From the NCBI GenBank assembly GCA_010909165.1, contig VJWM01000265.1:1-64000 (forward strand): a stretch of DNA of 64,000 nt, given 5' to 3'. Source of the DNA: Anthoceros angustus (Eukaryota > Streptophyta > Anthocerotopsida > Anthocerotales > Anthocerotaceae). Under the pieces are notes generated by a model. It did no database searches, was not told the origin of the DNA, and was given only the letters and a program-made list of their open reading frames with translations. The translations under genes were made by a program, and so were the position numbers. The first letter of the stretch is position 1. Each line of letters opens with the position of its first letter. Positions 35,901-46,622 of the stretch are shown piece by piece.

Positions 35901-38544
35901 TCAATAGTCTTTTACATAACATCAAACAGGAGGTATGCAGGCTCAAAGAAGCAGCAGCAAGGAAAGAGATCAAGCATCTACTTAATCGGACAGACGCATT
36001 CAGAATAGAACAGCAAAAGCAGCTTGAGCATGTGAAAGTGTGAGTACTGGTGCGGATTAGAGTAGTGAGGGACAAATGTTGAAACTTGCCAAGCCACCTG
36101 TGACAAAGCGATAAAGGGACCTGCGGTAACGAAATAATGGGTCCTTTTAGGATTTTGATTTGGTGAGATCACGCGAAAGGACTTCTTGTGCTGTGTTCAG
36201 ATCTTGTCAGGAGCAAGCACGGGAGCAAGTGTCCCGGGAGCTGGCAGCTGCTGAGTTAAAGTCAAAAGCTGCTGCAGATAAGGCACTTAATTCCCTGAGA
36301 GAACATCTGCAAGCGAAGCTTTACAATGTGGAGAACGAGCTCCGGCAGGCTTTGCAAGGTTAGATTTGCCTTATGACCTGGTGGCAAGTTGGCGGATAGC
36401 ACGATTGTTTTAAGCAGGCCCTCGTCCCTTTCCACCTGCAAGATGCAGAAGAAAGGAGGACACTTATCTAATGAGTTCCAGTAATGGGGGATTGTTGGCC
36501 AGATAAGACTTCCATTAGTCAGAAAATGAGCAGTATTCAGGAGAGCGCGTCCAAGGAGGCTCTAAAGTTGAAGGAGGCTCTAAAGACTATCCTGATAAAG
36601 GTTGATTGCATGAGTCAATCGCATCGTATTACTATTCGATCAACGTATTTGTCTCCACTGTACCACTAGTTGCTTGTCAACAATGGGTGTAAACCTAACT
36701 AAACTATGCTGGCAGGAACGTCGAGCTGAGGCTTTGGTGGGAGAGCTTACAGGGGTTGTCCAGTCACAGGTGTGCTCGCCGTGAAAGACGGCTTATGGTG
36801 AACAGCTTATTTGAGCACAGCTTATTTGAGCACAGGGTAACTAGGAGCTCAGGGCCGTAACAATGTTTGATCCGATTTGGTCGTGAAACAGAAGTTGAAG
36901 CTGCAATCAGTTCATCAAGAGCTCAAAGAGTTGCCTGTTGCTCAAGAGGTGGTGAATCGTTTTCTCTAACCTAGTGGATACAAGTTTGTAGATCAGTACA
37001 GACCTAATGAGCAACATGTATACAGGAGCTGCGAGCATTGCGCAACGAAGTGAGTACACTACGGTTGAAAGCCAGCAAGTCTGAGGAATTAGCAAAGGAG
37101 CTGGAAGGTCTCAAGTGTAAAGTGGCAGAAGCAAGTCTGTTAGCTCAAACAGAAACAGATAATGTGGTAAAGGAGCAAAGGCTGCAACTTGCATCCTTGA
37201 AAGAAGAGAAAAACAGATTAGCAAGTGAGGCAGCTTCATGCCTTGAGAAGTTTCAGGTGGCAGAAGATGCTATTCGGGTAAGTGTAATGTTGTTAGTCGT
37301 ATGTCTACTTCAGGAAGTCAACGGCCTTGTGACATTTCTTCTACTGGAGATTCTTATGGCATGGTCTACAGATAAAAAGCAAGATGCTTGACAGTCAAAA
37401 TGAGACAATCAAAGAATTGAAGTTAGAGCTAAAGGAAGCACGCAGAGAAACAAAGACTATTGCGGACACAGTTGATGCAAAATGGCATGAGCGGATGCGG
37501 GATGACCTTGAGCAGGTATTACGGTACTTTTTTAGATTTCTTGGGAAACTCATTCAGTATTACAGCTGTCCAGCAGCTTGAACCCAGCATTTGCAATGCA
37601 GGGGATTGTCCTTCGGAAGGATCTTGCTGTCCATGAAAGGACCATTTATGAGCTGGAGAGGCAGCTGAAGCTTGAGAAATCTACAGTGAAAACTTTGGAA
37701 CAAGCAAACTCCTCTGTGCAGAGGAAACTAGCTGAGAAAGATAGTATGCTGAGGTAAGAATCCTGCCTGTAAAACCACCATCGGTTTCACTGCTTCATTT
37801 CATCGGTGGTCTCCTATCATCGTTTCCAAGGTGTTGGTACTAGTTCGTACAGTTGATACTAGTACGTACATAACCACCATAGTCATCCAGGTACGTAGAG
37901 GAGGAAATTGCCCGAGTCAAGACCATGTACGAAAGCAGAGAGAAAGCTCTTGCCGCAGAACGAGACTCTGTGTTGGAACAGTTAAAGCAGGCAGCGAAGG
38001 TTCTGAGACCATCCCATCCTGGATGAGACGAACTCGGAGGCGTGGAAGCTAATGATGTGCTGTGCACTGCTAAATGCAGGAAAAGGATGATGCTGTTGCC
38101 AAGGTGGTGGCTGAAACACAGCTCCAACAGAAAGAGTTGTCTGAATTGAAACAGGCCCTCGAGGTACTGAGATCTGTCGTTAAGAATGTCTTTGATGAAA
38201 GAGCAGCGAAAAGGCATATCATGAGCCCATGTGCTACTGTGCATGCAGGCCCGAGAGCAGCAAATAGCGTCAGTGGTAGCAGCCAAAGACAAAGAGATTA
38301 GTGAGTTTTCACAAAAGCTGATGCAGATGGAGAAGGAACTGCATCAGCATCTCCAGGCTAAGCAGAAGTCTAAATTGCTTTCTAGCCATAAGGTAGTCAC
38401 GACTGTGCTCCCACTGCCATACCATGGGTAGTTTGAATCTGAAACTATTCAAGCTTGAAGATGATCCGAAGTTTGTACTCGTCCCTGGTGTTGCAGGTTA
38501 ATCAGCTTTGCAAAGTCCTAGAGGAATTGCGAGAAGTAACGTAG
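32912..38544 (+). CDS. LRR and coiled-coil protein, LRRCC1/CLERC-like (centriole/basal body)
   Basis: Multi-exon gene. The first recognisable exon (to 33236) encodes SDS22-type LRRs: LRFLSLHGNQLERIEGLD, LVELNLSSNNISKMEGLS, LKVLNLSSNRLTEIAGLQ, LTKLVLSHNRIVLLGGLS. Exon 33361-34597 adds IQHLDLRDNL and an LRR-cap NPVCQTMDYMRSVIAALPHL, which with HGPRYSIQHLDL resembles animal LRRCC1. A Pro/Gln-rich and then charged linker follows. From about 34738 at least fourteen short exons (for example 34738-~34830, 34956-35195, 35359-35528, ~36208-36360, ~37025-37278, ~37374-37515) encode almost continuous coiled coil, ending VNQLCKVLEELREVT at 38544. The true start codon is not found: the ATG at 32912 is one base out of frame, so an upstream exon is likely. 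In animals LRRCC1 is centriolar. Confidence 0.75.
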
Positions 38545-39030
38545 GGTAAGGTAATTTATAGACTCCGAGTAATATACAACATTGAGATAAATAGTGGGGG
38601 TGTCTGGCCTTTTTGCTTTGCTGCAGCGTTGTTTAGCAGACAGTGTTACTAATCTACAGAAGTCTCTGTCCTTGCGGACGACTTAAGAATGTCTGAACTA
38701 ATGGCCGAGCATGGGTATGAAAATAATCGGCCTGCCTGCAGGTACTAGTGTCTGAATGTGCTGGGACTTCGCAAATCTCACGCCCTCTCCTGCCACGGAT
38801 TGGCAAAGCAGCAGAGGCAGGAAATGCAGGGAGAGGCCCCTTCTCACCTCATCCAACTAATCAGAAGAAACAAAACTGAGAACGGAGTTGTTGTGTTGGC
38901 GGCTGTTGGTGTCTTCAGAGGCTGTGGTGTTGGCTCCTGTCTGTGCCTTGGGCTTGCTGTCGGAGATGACACTGAAAATGTACACTTGAAACCTGTGACG
39001 GAAGCTGACTTGTTTCCAGTCCGACACAAG

Positions 39031-40492
39031 TCAGTTTGCTGGGCCTTCCATTTGGAAGTCCCAGAGGGGGAAATCCGCCGTGCCTTCTCCATCCAAGCCC
39101 ATGTCCGGAGGTGGCGAAGCTTCAATATTGTTGCCTGCGCGCCAGTCGTTGAAGGTCAGGGAATTCGAGAGCGCCTGGCCAAAAGGGGAAGGAGTCCCAG
39201 AATACGGGTTCTGGTTGCCTCTGCCCGCATCCTCATTCACCTCGACCCCGTACCCGTAGCCGGCAGGCGGCAGTTCCGCAGGATGATTCCAGTAATCCAT
39301 CCCCTCGCCCACAATAAAGCGGGCATCTGGTCCGGGCACAAGACCGGGCCACTGCTGGACCATCTCCTGTCGGTAGACGACAGCATCAGAAGCCGCCTCG
39401 TGGCGGAGGACGAAGGCGCCGGATCGGGCCAGGCTGGGCCTGTTCCCCACCTCCGTCTCGATTCTGGGCGCCTTGTTCCTCTGGAGGAATTCCTGGTCGA
39501 GGAAATTGTCGCCCCCACCCGGGCTGGACGCAGATGCAGGCGATGGGAGCCCGCTGCCGTAGACGGTGTCGTCGTAGTGCCCTGGTGGGCTCTTGTTCTT
39601 GTTATTCGCCCGGCCTTTCTCAGATGACGGGTTGTTCCCGCAACCGGACAATCCCGAGGTCGACGAGCTCAGAGGAGAGGCTGGCCCCGGGGACAGACCT
39701 CCCTGCACCGATTCCGTCGGTGACGCAGGCGGTGGCAGGGGCTTGTAGGAGACGCTGCACACCACCCAGGTTGCGTCTGCGGGATTCTGCACAACCAGGT
39801 CAGGAATCAGAAACGGATTGAATGAGAGGGAGAAGCTCCAGCAGCGGTGATTTGTGTGCGAGAGGCAGAAGCTTACAACGCCATGTCCCGCGGGTCGGAA
39901 CTCGTGCATGATCCAGTCCGTTTTGCCTTCGTTCTGGGAGCTCTTGTTGTTTTTGGAGGTGTAAAACACCAAGGTCTTGCGCTCCCCGATCACCATGTTG
40001 TGCTTGTCCTTCACGGAAGTCGGCCTGCCCGTGGCCTTCCAGTATCCCTCCGAGGTGGATCGGTCCCCGCGGTTGGACGTCGGGTACTTCCTGGTGGAGC
40101 GGTGGAAGAGGTAGTACTCGGTCTTGTCGCCCGGGAATTCCGTCTGGCAGAGTCCTGCCATGGACAGACAAGGAAAGCAAGCCGTCAGCTTTGTTTCCGA
40201 TATAGGACAGGAAAGAGTAGAGCAGGGTCTGCAGACGAAGCAAGCATCCGTGCTCACCAGGGATGTCCCGAGGCTCAACTTTGTTGAGATCGACCACGGG
40301 GATGCAGCGTTTGTCGACGCTGTCACGCCCGGTGGCCAAGGAGGCGACGAAGTCTGCCAGATACTCCATCAACTCGGGCTCGGTGGGAGCGAACCTGAGG
40401 CCTTTGATTTTGCACAGATTCAGGAGTTGAAGCAGCTGTGCCAACGGCGTGTAGGCATCCATGATGGGGGCCATGTTGCCCGGAGATGCCAT
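39031..40492 (-). CDS. NAC-domain transcription factor, divergent
   Basis: Exons (minus): 40492-40258, 40154-39877, 39786-39031, in phase for 422 residues. The NAC domain starts near residue 30. Subdomain A is atypical (GLRFAPTEPELMEYLADFV instead of LPPGFRFHPTDEEL). Then come IPVVDLNKVEPRDIPG, YYLFHRSTRKYPTSNRGDR, SEGYWKATGRPTSV, ERKTLVFYTSKNNKS and KTDWIMHEFRP, and after the second intron NPADATWVVCSVSYKP. The intron positions match the usual NAC pattern (after subdomains B and D). The C-terminal 230 residues are low-complexity, Pro/Ser/Gly-rich, probably a regulatory region; no membrane helix is seen. It would bind CACG-core NAC sites in the nucleus by family knowledge. The target process is not deducible. 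Confidence 0.92.
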
Positions 40493-40848
40493 CTGCCCTG
40501 AGGCTGCTCATGACATCACACACAACACATTGGACGGTGAGACAACGGTGAGAACAGCAGGAGCTCCTGCATGGAACTTGGAAGGAAAGGAAGCCTTAGC
40601 TCCAAATCGACAGGGACAGACACACAAGGCACGCATCACGTTTCCTCGAGCAGGAGCTGGCCAGTTCGCAGTGTGGTGCAAGGAAAGCAGATGGACTGGC
40701 AGCACCATTGCATAGGACTACGTGACAGTCCGGACCTAATCTCATCAATGACAAGCTTCTACCTGACCTTGCTCAAAGGACAGCAGCAAGGGCACAGAGG
40801 GTTGCAGGCCGGGAATACCCTCCAGAAAGGGGATCCCGGCCGCCGTGC
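40493..40848 (-). other. Probable 5' UTR intron of the NAC gene
   Basis: Upstream of the NAC ATG, on the minus strand, cattgcaagacaag/gtaagcacgg at about 40848 is a strong donor, and gtgatgtcatgagcag/cctcagg just before the ATG is an acceptor. Splicing would join a leader from above 40849 to the start exon. This is inferred from consensus only. Confidence 0.45.
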
Positions 40849-42485
40849 TTACCTTGTCTTGCAATGACGGAGAAGAACGTACGAACGACACAGATTTGTG
40901 GAGGTGCAAACTTCGGATAGGGATGTGGGGGCGGGGAAGTAGTATGGAGCAGGGGAGGTGATGTAGACTCTGAGGAGAGCTTTGGGCTGTGCTCTTCCAT
41001 CGGCTGACAGTGGAGAGACAGCGTCTCATAACACACACTGGACACACAGCCACCTCCCATCGACAAATGTCAGCCAAGATCATCCTTGAAAGCAAAGCCT
41101 TGTCCCAGGTTCCGGACCAGGAAATTCCAACTACTGTCCACAGAGACGCAGAAACGGAAGGGGAATCCACTCCAAATTGGGAACCCACTTGACAGGATAG
41201 AAAGCAGAGCAGTGAACAGTGCGCAAGACAGAGCACCCAAAACAGAAAGCAAAGTCGGAGACAACAGAACCCGAAAAGCTTCCATACCGTTCTCCACGGA
41301 AATGAAGAGGGCCTCCCGCAGTCCCTGCACGTTCATCTCGCCCAGGCCTTGGGAGTGGGTTTTACACGCCCGGGTGCGAGCTGCGAAAGAGGATTCGGAT
41401 CTGGATAGCCGAGGGAGAGGGAGAGGGTGCGAATTTACGAGCGGAACCACACCACGCAATCAAATCCAGCGGGGCGGACTCCAATTGAGCAGGCAAGGAC
41501 ACCGGCGGCTACCATTCCCCCACCCCTTTCCCAACCAAGCAGTCAGGCAGGCAGCAGATAGACACCGAGTCTCCCCTCCCTCACAACCCACCACCCCTCC
41601 CTCACAACGCAGCAGTCTCCACAAGGCAACCCAGCACCGTAATGCGCGCGGGCGGCGTCTCCTCCTGTCCTCCGCGACTGCAGCGAATTCCTCGTGGGAC
41701 TAATTCCTCCTGATCTAGCACACAATCTCCGACGGAACACAGCAGGCAGGGAAGGAAAGCGAGGGAGAAGCGCATTCGGGGGGCAGGCTCCAGCTACAGA
41801 GAGAAGATGCGAGGAGGAGAAGACGCTGAGACCACACAGGAGAAGAAGAGAAGAAAGGGAAGCACAAAACCTTGGGTCTTAAAGAGGAGAAGCCCAGCGC
41901 CCAGCAAGCAAGACGCGAGCCCAAGAGGCTGGAGATGATGTCTGTTTACAGAGGCGCCGTAGCCCGAAGCACGCACGAAGCTGCCGTCGTGTGTCGTGAA
42001 ACGGAAAAGAATAGGACCGGGCCAATGGACTGATAGAAAGATAAAATGCTCGCTGCCCGCTGCTCGCTGCTGGCTGCTGGCTGCTGGGGCGGAGTTTATG
42101 CACCCCCGGCCACCGGCTCGCCCGGTGAATTGCAATCATAGCCGGTCGTAGCTTGGGCACAAAGCTCGCATTCCTTCCCGCCTCCATCGGGAATTCCTGT
42201 TCCCGAGACCCGTGCGAGGTCCCTTCGCAGCCAAGGCGAAGGCGGGCCCGCCTTCCCGCCAGCCACTTTAGTGTCCGCCATGAAGGCTGCTTGCGCCGTG
42301 GCAACCGGGCGCAATCCCAGCTAAATGTAGCCAGCCTCCCCCGCCGCCAACGGCGCCGCTTCGTTTAGCGGCGCCTACCACCAGTTCCCAAGCCGCCAGT
42401 TGCCGCAGCGAACCGCGCGGTTGCCGCATGAACCACCTCCATGTCGCATGCTGTCCTCAGGGTTCTGACACTCAGCGACGGGGAC

Positions 42486-42486
<1 letters not shown>

Positions 42487-42516
<30 letters not shown>

Positions 42517-42537
42517 GGTCTCGGTCGGTCTCGGTCA
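42487..42537. repeat. GGTCTC microsatellite
   Basis: About eight units of ggtctc with some ggtc variants. The Arg/Ser and Glu/Thr runs in the overlapping frames are repeat artefacts. Confidence 0.9.
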
Positions 42538-43254
42538 ACCGGCTGGCTCCCGTTTACGCGTCGAAGCACACGGTTGTGCCGTACCGCCGGGAGTTTTTGC
42601 CTCTGCCTCCCTCTCCCTCTCCCTCTGCGATCTATTTGTTGTACTTTCATGGCGGCATGCAGGCATGCAGGCATGCATCATGTACATACATACATCCGAC
42701 GCACAGGCCTTAATGAGCGACTGGCCACGCAAATGCGTGGCCGGGACATGCACCTGGGGACCGGGAATCGCCGAATCGCCGAACCGCCGTAATCGCCGAA
42801 TCCGGGAATCGCCCGGTCTTCCGGTCGTTGCTGGGCCCCAGCGGGCGTGCGGAATACCAAACGTGCTGTATTTTTTTTCTCCCGCAATTTTGCCAAATCG
42901 CCGCAGCCCGCAGGCCGTCACCCCGGGCAGTGGCTGTGGTCTGCGGTCGGGACGTCGGGAAACCCGGCTGTCAGCTGCAACACTATGTACAACACAGATT
43001 CTTACAATCTTATTTTCCCGTAAACCGTAAATTGGTTCATGCCGTATCTACCTCTTGCTAGTACGATGTACATACCTTGATCACCTACCCTGCCGTATTA
43101 GACTTACACAGGTAGGTCTTTGCGTTTATGATTGTTCTTTTCGTAAATTCCATGTGGGTAGCAAGCATGATGTATTTTCACTACCTGTGAGAATAATCGA
43201 CATATTATTATAAAATGTCTCGTGTTTTGTGTTATGCATGTCATATCAAGATTC

Positions 43255-43310
43255 AGGTCCAGGTCCAGCCAGGTCCAGGTCCAGGTCCAGGTCCAGGTCC
43301 AGGTCCAGGT
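43255..43310. repeat. AGGTCC microsatellite
   Basis: About nine aggtcc units interrupted once by agcc near 43266-43269. Confidence 0.9.
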
Positions 43311-43751
43311 TGCTCGCGCCTCTGGACTTGGGTGATTGAATCTATTAGCTACGAATCTGATTATTCTGTGTGTGAGTGTGTGGTGTACATACGTCTTCCT
43401 GTCCGCTTCCGCGACATTCACATCCACCTCATCTGCCGAACGCGGCCCTGCCCTGTCCTGTCCGGAATTCGTTAGGCTCGGGCTCGTTTGCACAAACATC
43501 GGAGAAAAGGTCAGTGGCGAAAGTATTGTTTGACGGCCGATATTTGCGCCCGACGACGACGCCGGACCACGTGTGGCCGTGCTTGGCCTTCTTCTGTCCG
43601 ATTCGAACACGAGAGCGACGTGCGATTCCTTACCCGCACCGCTCCCGATTTAGATGTGTGCACCATGCAGATTACCACACGGCGCTACCCACCACCCAGC
43701 CGTGGTAAGTTAAAAACCTATTACGTGTGGATACGTATTGCCACTAGCCTC

Positions 43752-43812
43752 CAAGTTGTTAAGTACCAAGTCCCATGACGGAAATCCGTCCTAAAATTCT
43801 TCTTCTTCTTCT
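43752..43812 (+). repeat. Dispersed element end, copy 1
   Basis: ccaagttgttaagtaccaag...cggaaatccgtcct...attcttcttcttctt is repeated in the same orientation at 46541-46622. Related text in reverse orientation (agaagaagaa...cattaaggatgg) occurs at about 4729, 16281 and 55160. It may be the end of a retrotransposon LTR or a SINE-like family. No coding part was found nearby. Confidence 0.55.
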
Positions 43813-46540
43813 CTATGTTTATGAACTTCTTTATATTTATTAGATATATATAATTTTCTATACATCTTCTTAATTTTAAAAAAGTCTTAATTCTCTCGTA
43901 CTCTCTCTATCATCACTTCTTGGTATGTCACGATTAAAGAAGTTAGTATATATTAAATTAAAAAAATTATATAAAGGGTTGGCTTGATCCAGTCTTGTTC
44001 TGGAATCGATACCATATTGGATGCTTATTACATGGCTCAAGTGGTTTCTTGAGAGCAAGGTCTCATTGTCAGTACCTTAATCCCTCATAATAAGATGACC
44101 GTAGACAACTTTGACTCTTGGATTTCTTTGCATCTTCGGACCATTTTCACCACATAATCATCCAACTTTTCATTCTTGGATGGGAGTTTTTATATTATTT
44201 ACTTATAAAAATAAATATTTTATTCATAGCTCATCAAAGAACATCAACATGAAGACACCATACGAAGAGGAATCTTACCAATAATTTATTCTCTTCTTTT
44301 TTTGCCTATATAGGTATAAATTTTCGTGCCTCCCCAGCATATGGGGCCGCGTTACCGCTTACCCACTAGGCAATATGCAACACCCGGGAAGACTGGCTCC
44401 AGAAACTTGAGGAAAAGGGATTTTTCTGGACACACATGATGAGGAGGTGCAGGGAAGGAGAAGAGCGTTCCGTTTGCGTTCGCGGCCAAACCGTATAAGG
44501 CATCCGAGTCTGGTAGTCAGCTCCGGGTCAGAGTTAACAAGACCGCGGTTGAGTTAAGATTGGGGGCCTGGACCTGACCACCTGACCCGATAGATTTACA
44601 AACAAGCGGCGCTGGTGGAAGTGGGGCCCACCACGCGGGGCGTGAACCTGCTGGCATCCTGGAAGCAGCTCGCACGTGCACATACCTGAATAAATTAGCA
44701 AATATTACCTGGCATCAATTCAGTCCCACACTTTTTGGGGCCGGGACAAAGCTGGCCGCGTGTCGTGCCACCACCACTCCGCCGGATGGAAGGGAAAAGG
44801 AAATCGGGTACCGGTAAAGAAAGCGGAAGGCGGCGAACACCGCCGGAAAGAAAAGCGGAAGGCGGCAACGTTGCCGGTAAAGAAAGCGGAAGGCGGCGAA
44901 ACACCGCCGGAAAGGAAAGCGGAATCTAGGGCGAACGAAACGTGGGCCGTGGGCGAGGCGGATGACGATTCTTTCCTTGCGTGTCAGGGGCCCGGAAGGT
45001 GCGAGAAAGCTGGGGCCGCGCGCTGGGTGTGGCGGGGCGGCCCCACCGCGAAGCTTCCGCGCAAGCTGCAACGCCTCCCCGCCGGTTACGAGTTACGAGG
45101 GTGATGGATCCGGTTCCCCCCACCGGCTCCACCGGCTCCACCGGCTCCACCCCTGCTGCAAGCACGGCGGAGTGGGCGACGGCGCAGAAATCCGTCCATC
45201 CGCGTGGGACGCGTCCCACGTCCATGCCCAACGATTCCAACCGCGTCCCGGCTCCATAATTCGCGGAGGCAAAGCATGACGTGGCACCTTCAAGGTCCCC
45301 GTGAAGGACCACGTAGGATGTTGGACTCTTGGATTCGAGTTCCGTGATGGGCATACATACATACATACAAAAGCTGAAGGCAGCTTATGCCTTCCGGTTG
45401 CAGTAAGCGCGTTGGGCGGTGGGGCCCGCGTCGCGGCCCCCGCCCACAAGTTTAGATAGGAATATTCTTGCATCCTTGGCCCCACCAGCGCCCAGGGGGC
45501 TGCCCAACTGAAATTAACCAACTCTCCCTTCCTCCTCATCGCCCGCGTCCCTCCGTCATGAACGCCCAACAGGGCGCCTCGTCACCGCACCCCAAGGCAG
45601 TGCGAGCTCCAAAGCGCCAGACCAGTTTTATCTCATCTCCATCGTACTGGCATCCTGTGGTGGTGATGGCGTTGCAAATGGTGTAGGTAGTCTCGTGCCG
45701 GAGGTGCTTCGTGAAACATAGCATTAGCAATCGAGTTTGTTGGGGAGAATGTTTAAGACATGGATACGGCGGTAATACCACAGGAGGGGAGGATAATCCA
45801 TGCCATCTTCGTGCTGGGCGTTGCTGCGATGTTGACAGGGTGCGTGTGCGACACACAGCAGACATGGATTTGTCTCGACGATCCACAGGGCCCGCCAATG
45901 GAGAGGTGGATGCAGCATCGCGAGTATCCGTCCCGCATTTCGCCCCGCACGGGCGGTGCACCAATGAACAGTGTAGGTTAAAGTAGGCCCATGTTAGAGG
46001 CACGCGCTGAGCCCAACTTCCAACGGGCTTCCCTCGCTGTGGCGTTTTAGTACGCCAGCAGGTACAGACAGCCTGACCCGAGAGAGGGAGCTGCCTTGAC
46101 CTTTCCTGCTCCAGGAGTAGTAGGACCAGGCCACCTTTCCTCTGTCGCGGGATCCAGTTCACACCGCTGTCTTGCCCTAGCTGATAATCATTTCCCGCTG
46201 CAGGAGGAGGGTGCAGACTAGGGACGGCCCTATGCTGTGAAGGTGTGCACTGCCCGTGTGGAGAAGGCGTGGAGTGGAAGCTGAGAATGCGAAGAACGGG
46301 TAGCTGGTTGGCTGGCTGCGTGGCTTTATGTGTTGAATCTGAACGCTGGGGCCAGGATTCTAGCTTTCGTGGACGCTGGGTTCGGTGTTTTGAAGTTGGG
46401 TTGTGTGTCCGAATGGCTAAGGCCAGATGGACACACATTTACAAGAACGCCATGATTAAGCATCTTGAGCTTAGATCGGTACTTAGATGGGATACCTAAA
46501 GGGAGTGGTTCCCTTGGTGCAAGTAGTTTAGGCACACCAT
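43813..46540. other. Intergenic, no recognisable gene
   Basis: 43813-44330 is AT-rich; 44330-46540 is GC-rich with many overlapping frames on both strands but no domain. It contains the 32-bp minisatellite at 44812, a nine-base ccaccggct triplet at about 45119-45151, and a catacata run at 45352-45369. Confidence 0.5.
44812..44927. repeat. 31-33 bp minisatellite with internal hairpins
   Basis: Four units of the form ggtaaagaaagcggaaggcg gcgaacaccgcc. Units 1-3 contain an inverted repeat (ggcgg...ccgcc, or ggcaacgttgcc), so each transcript unit could fold as a short stem. The fourth unit is truncated at tctagg. Confidence 0.8.
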
Positions 46541-46622
46541 GGTACAAGTTGTTAAAGTACCAAGTTCCATTGCGGAAATCCGTCCTTAGTGGACTTAAAT
46601 AAAATTCTTCTTCTTCTTCTTC
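46541..46622 (+). repeat. Dispersed element end, copy 2
   Basis: gtacaagttgttaaagtacc...cggaaatccgtcc...attcttcttcttcttcttct matches 43752-43812. It abuts the stop codon of the MenE gene (46623), so it lies in that gene's 3' UTR and may supply part of it. Confidence 0.6.

Larger units (their letters stand above)
40849..43751. other. NAC leader/promoter and intergenic, no other gene
   Basis: 40849 to about 41900 is GA/CT-rich leader or promoter-like sequence on the NAC side. Beyond it there are only overlapping, domain-free frames. Micro- and minisatellites at 42487 and 43255 are listed separately. A ctccct-rich run (42606-42630) and a gcatgcag run (42656-42675) are also present. Confidence 0.5.

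Noticed and set aside
38758-39627. 289-codon plus-strand ORF
   Set aside because: Antisense to NAC exon 3, no domains; the length reflects GC-rich codons on the other strand.
46399-46436. gtgtgtccgaatggctaagg... looks like the start of a Ser/Leu tRNA
   Set aside because: It folds as a simple hairpin with ggacacac, with no anticodon or T arm in the following 80 bases.
45536-46438. 300-codon minus-strand ORF
   Set aside because: Composition is irregular, no domain or hydrophobic pattern, and it overlaps several equally open frames.
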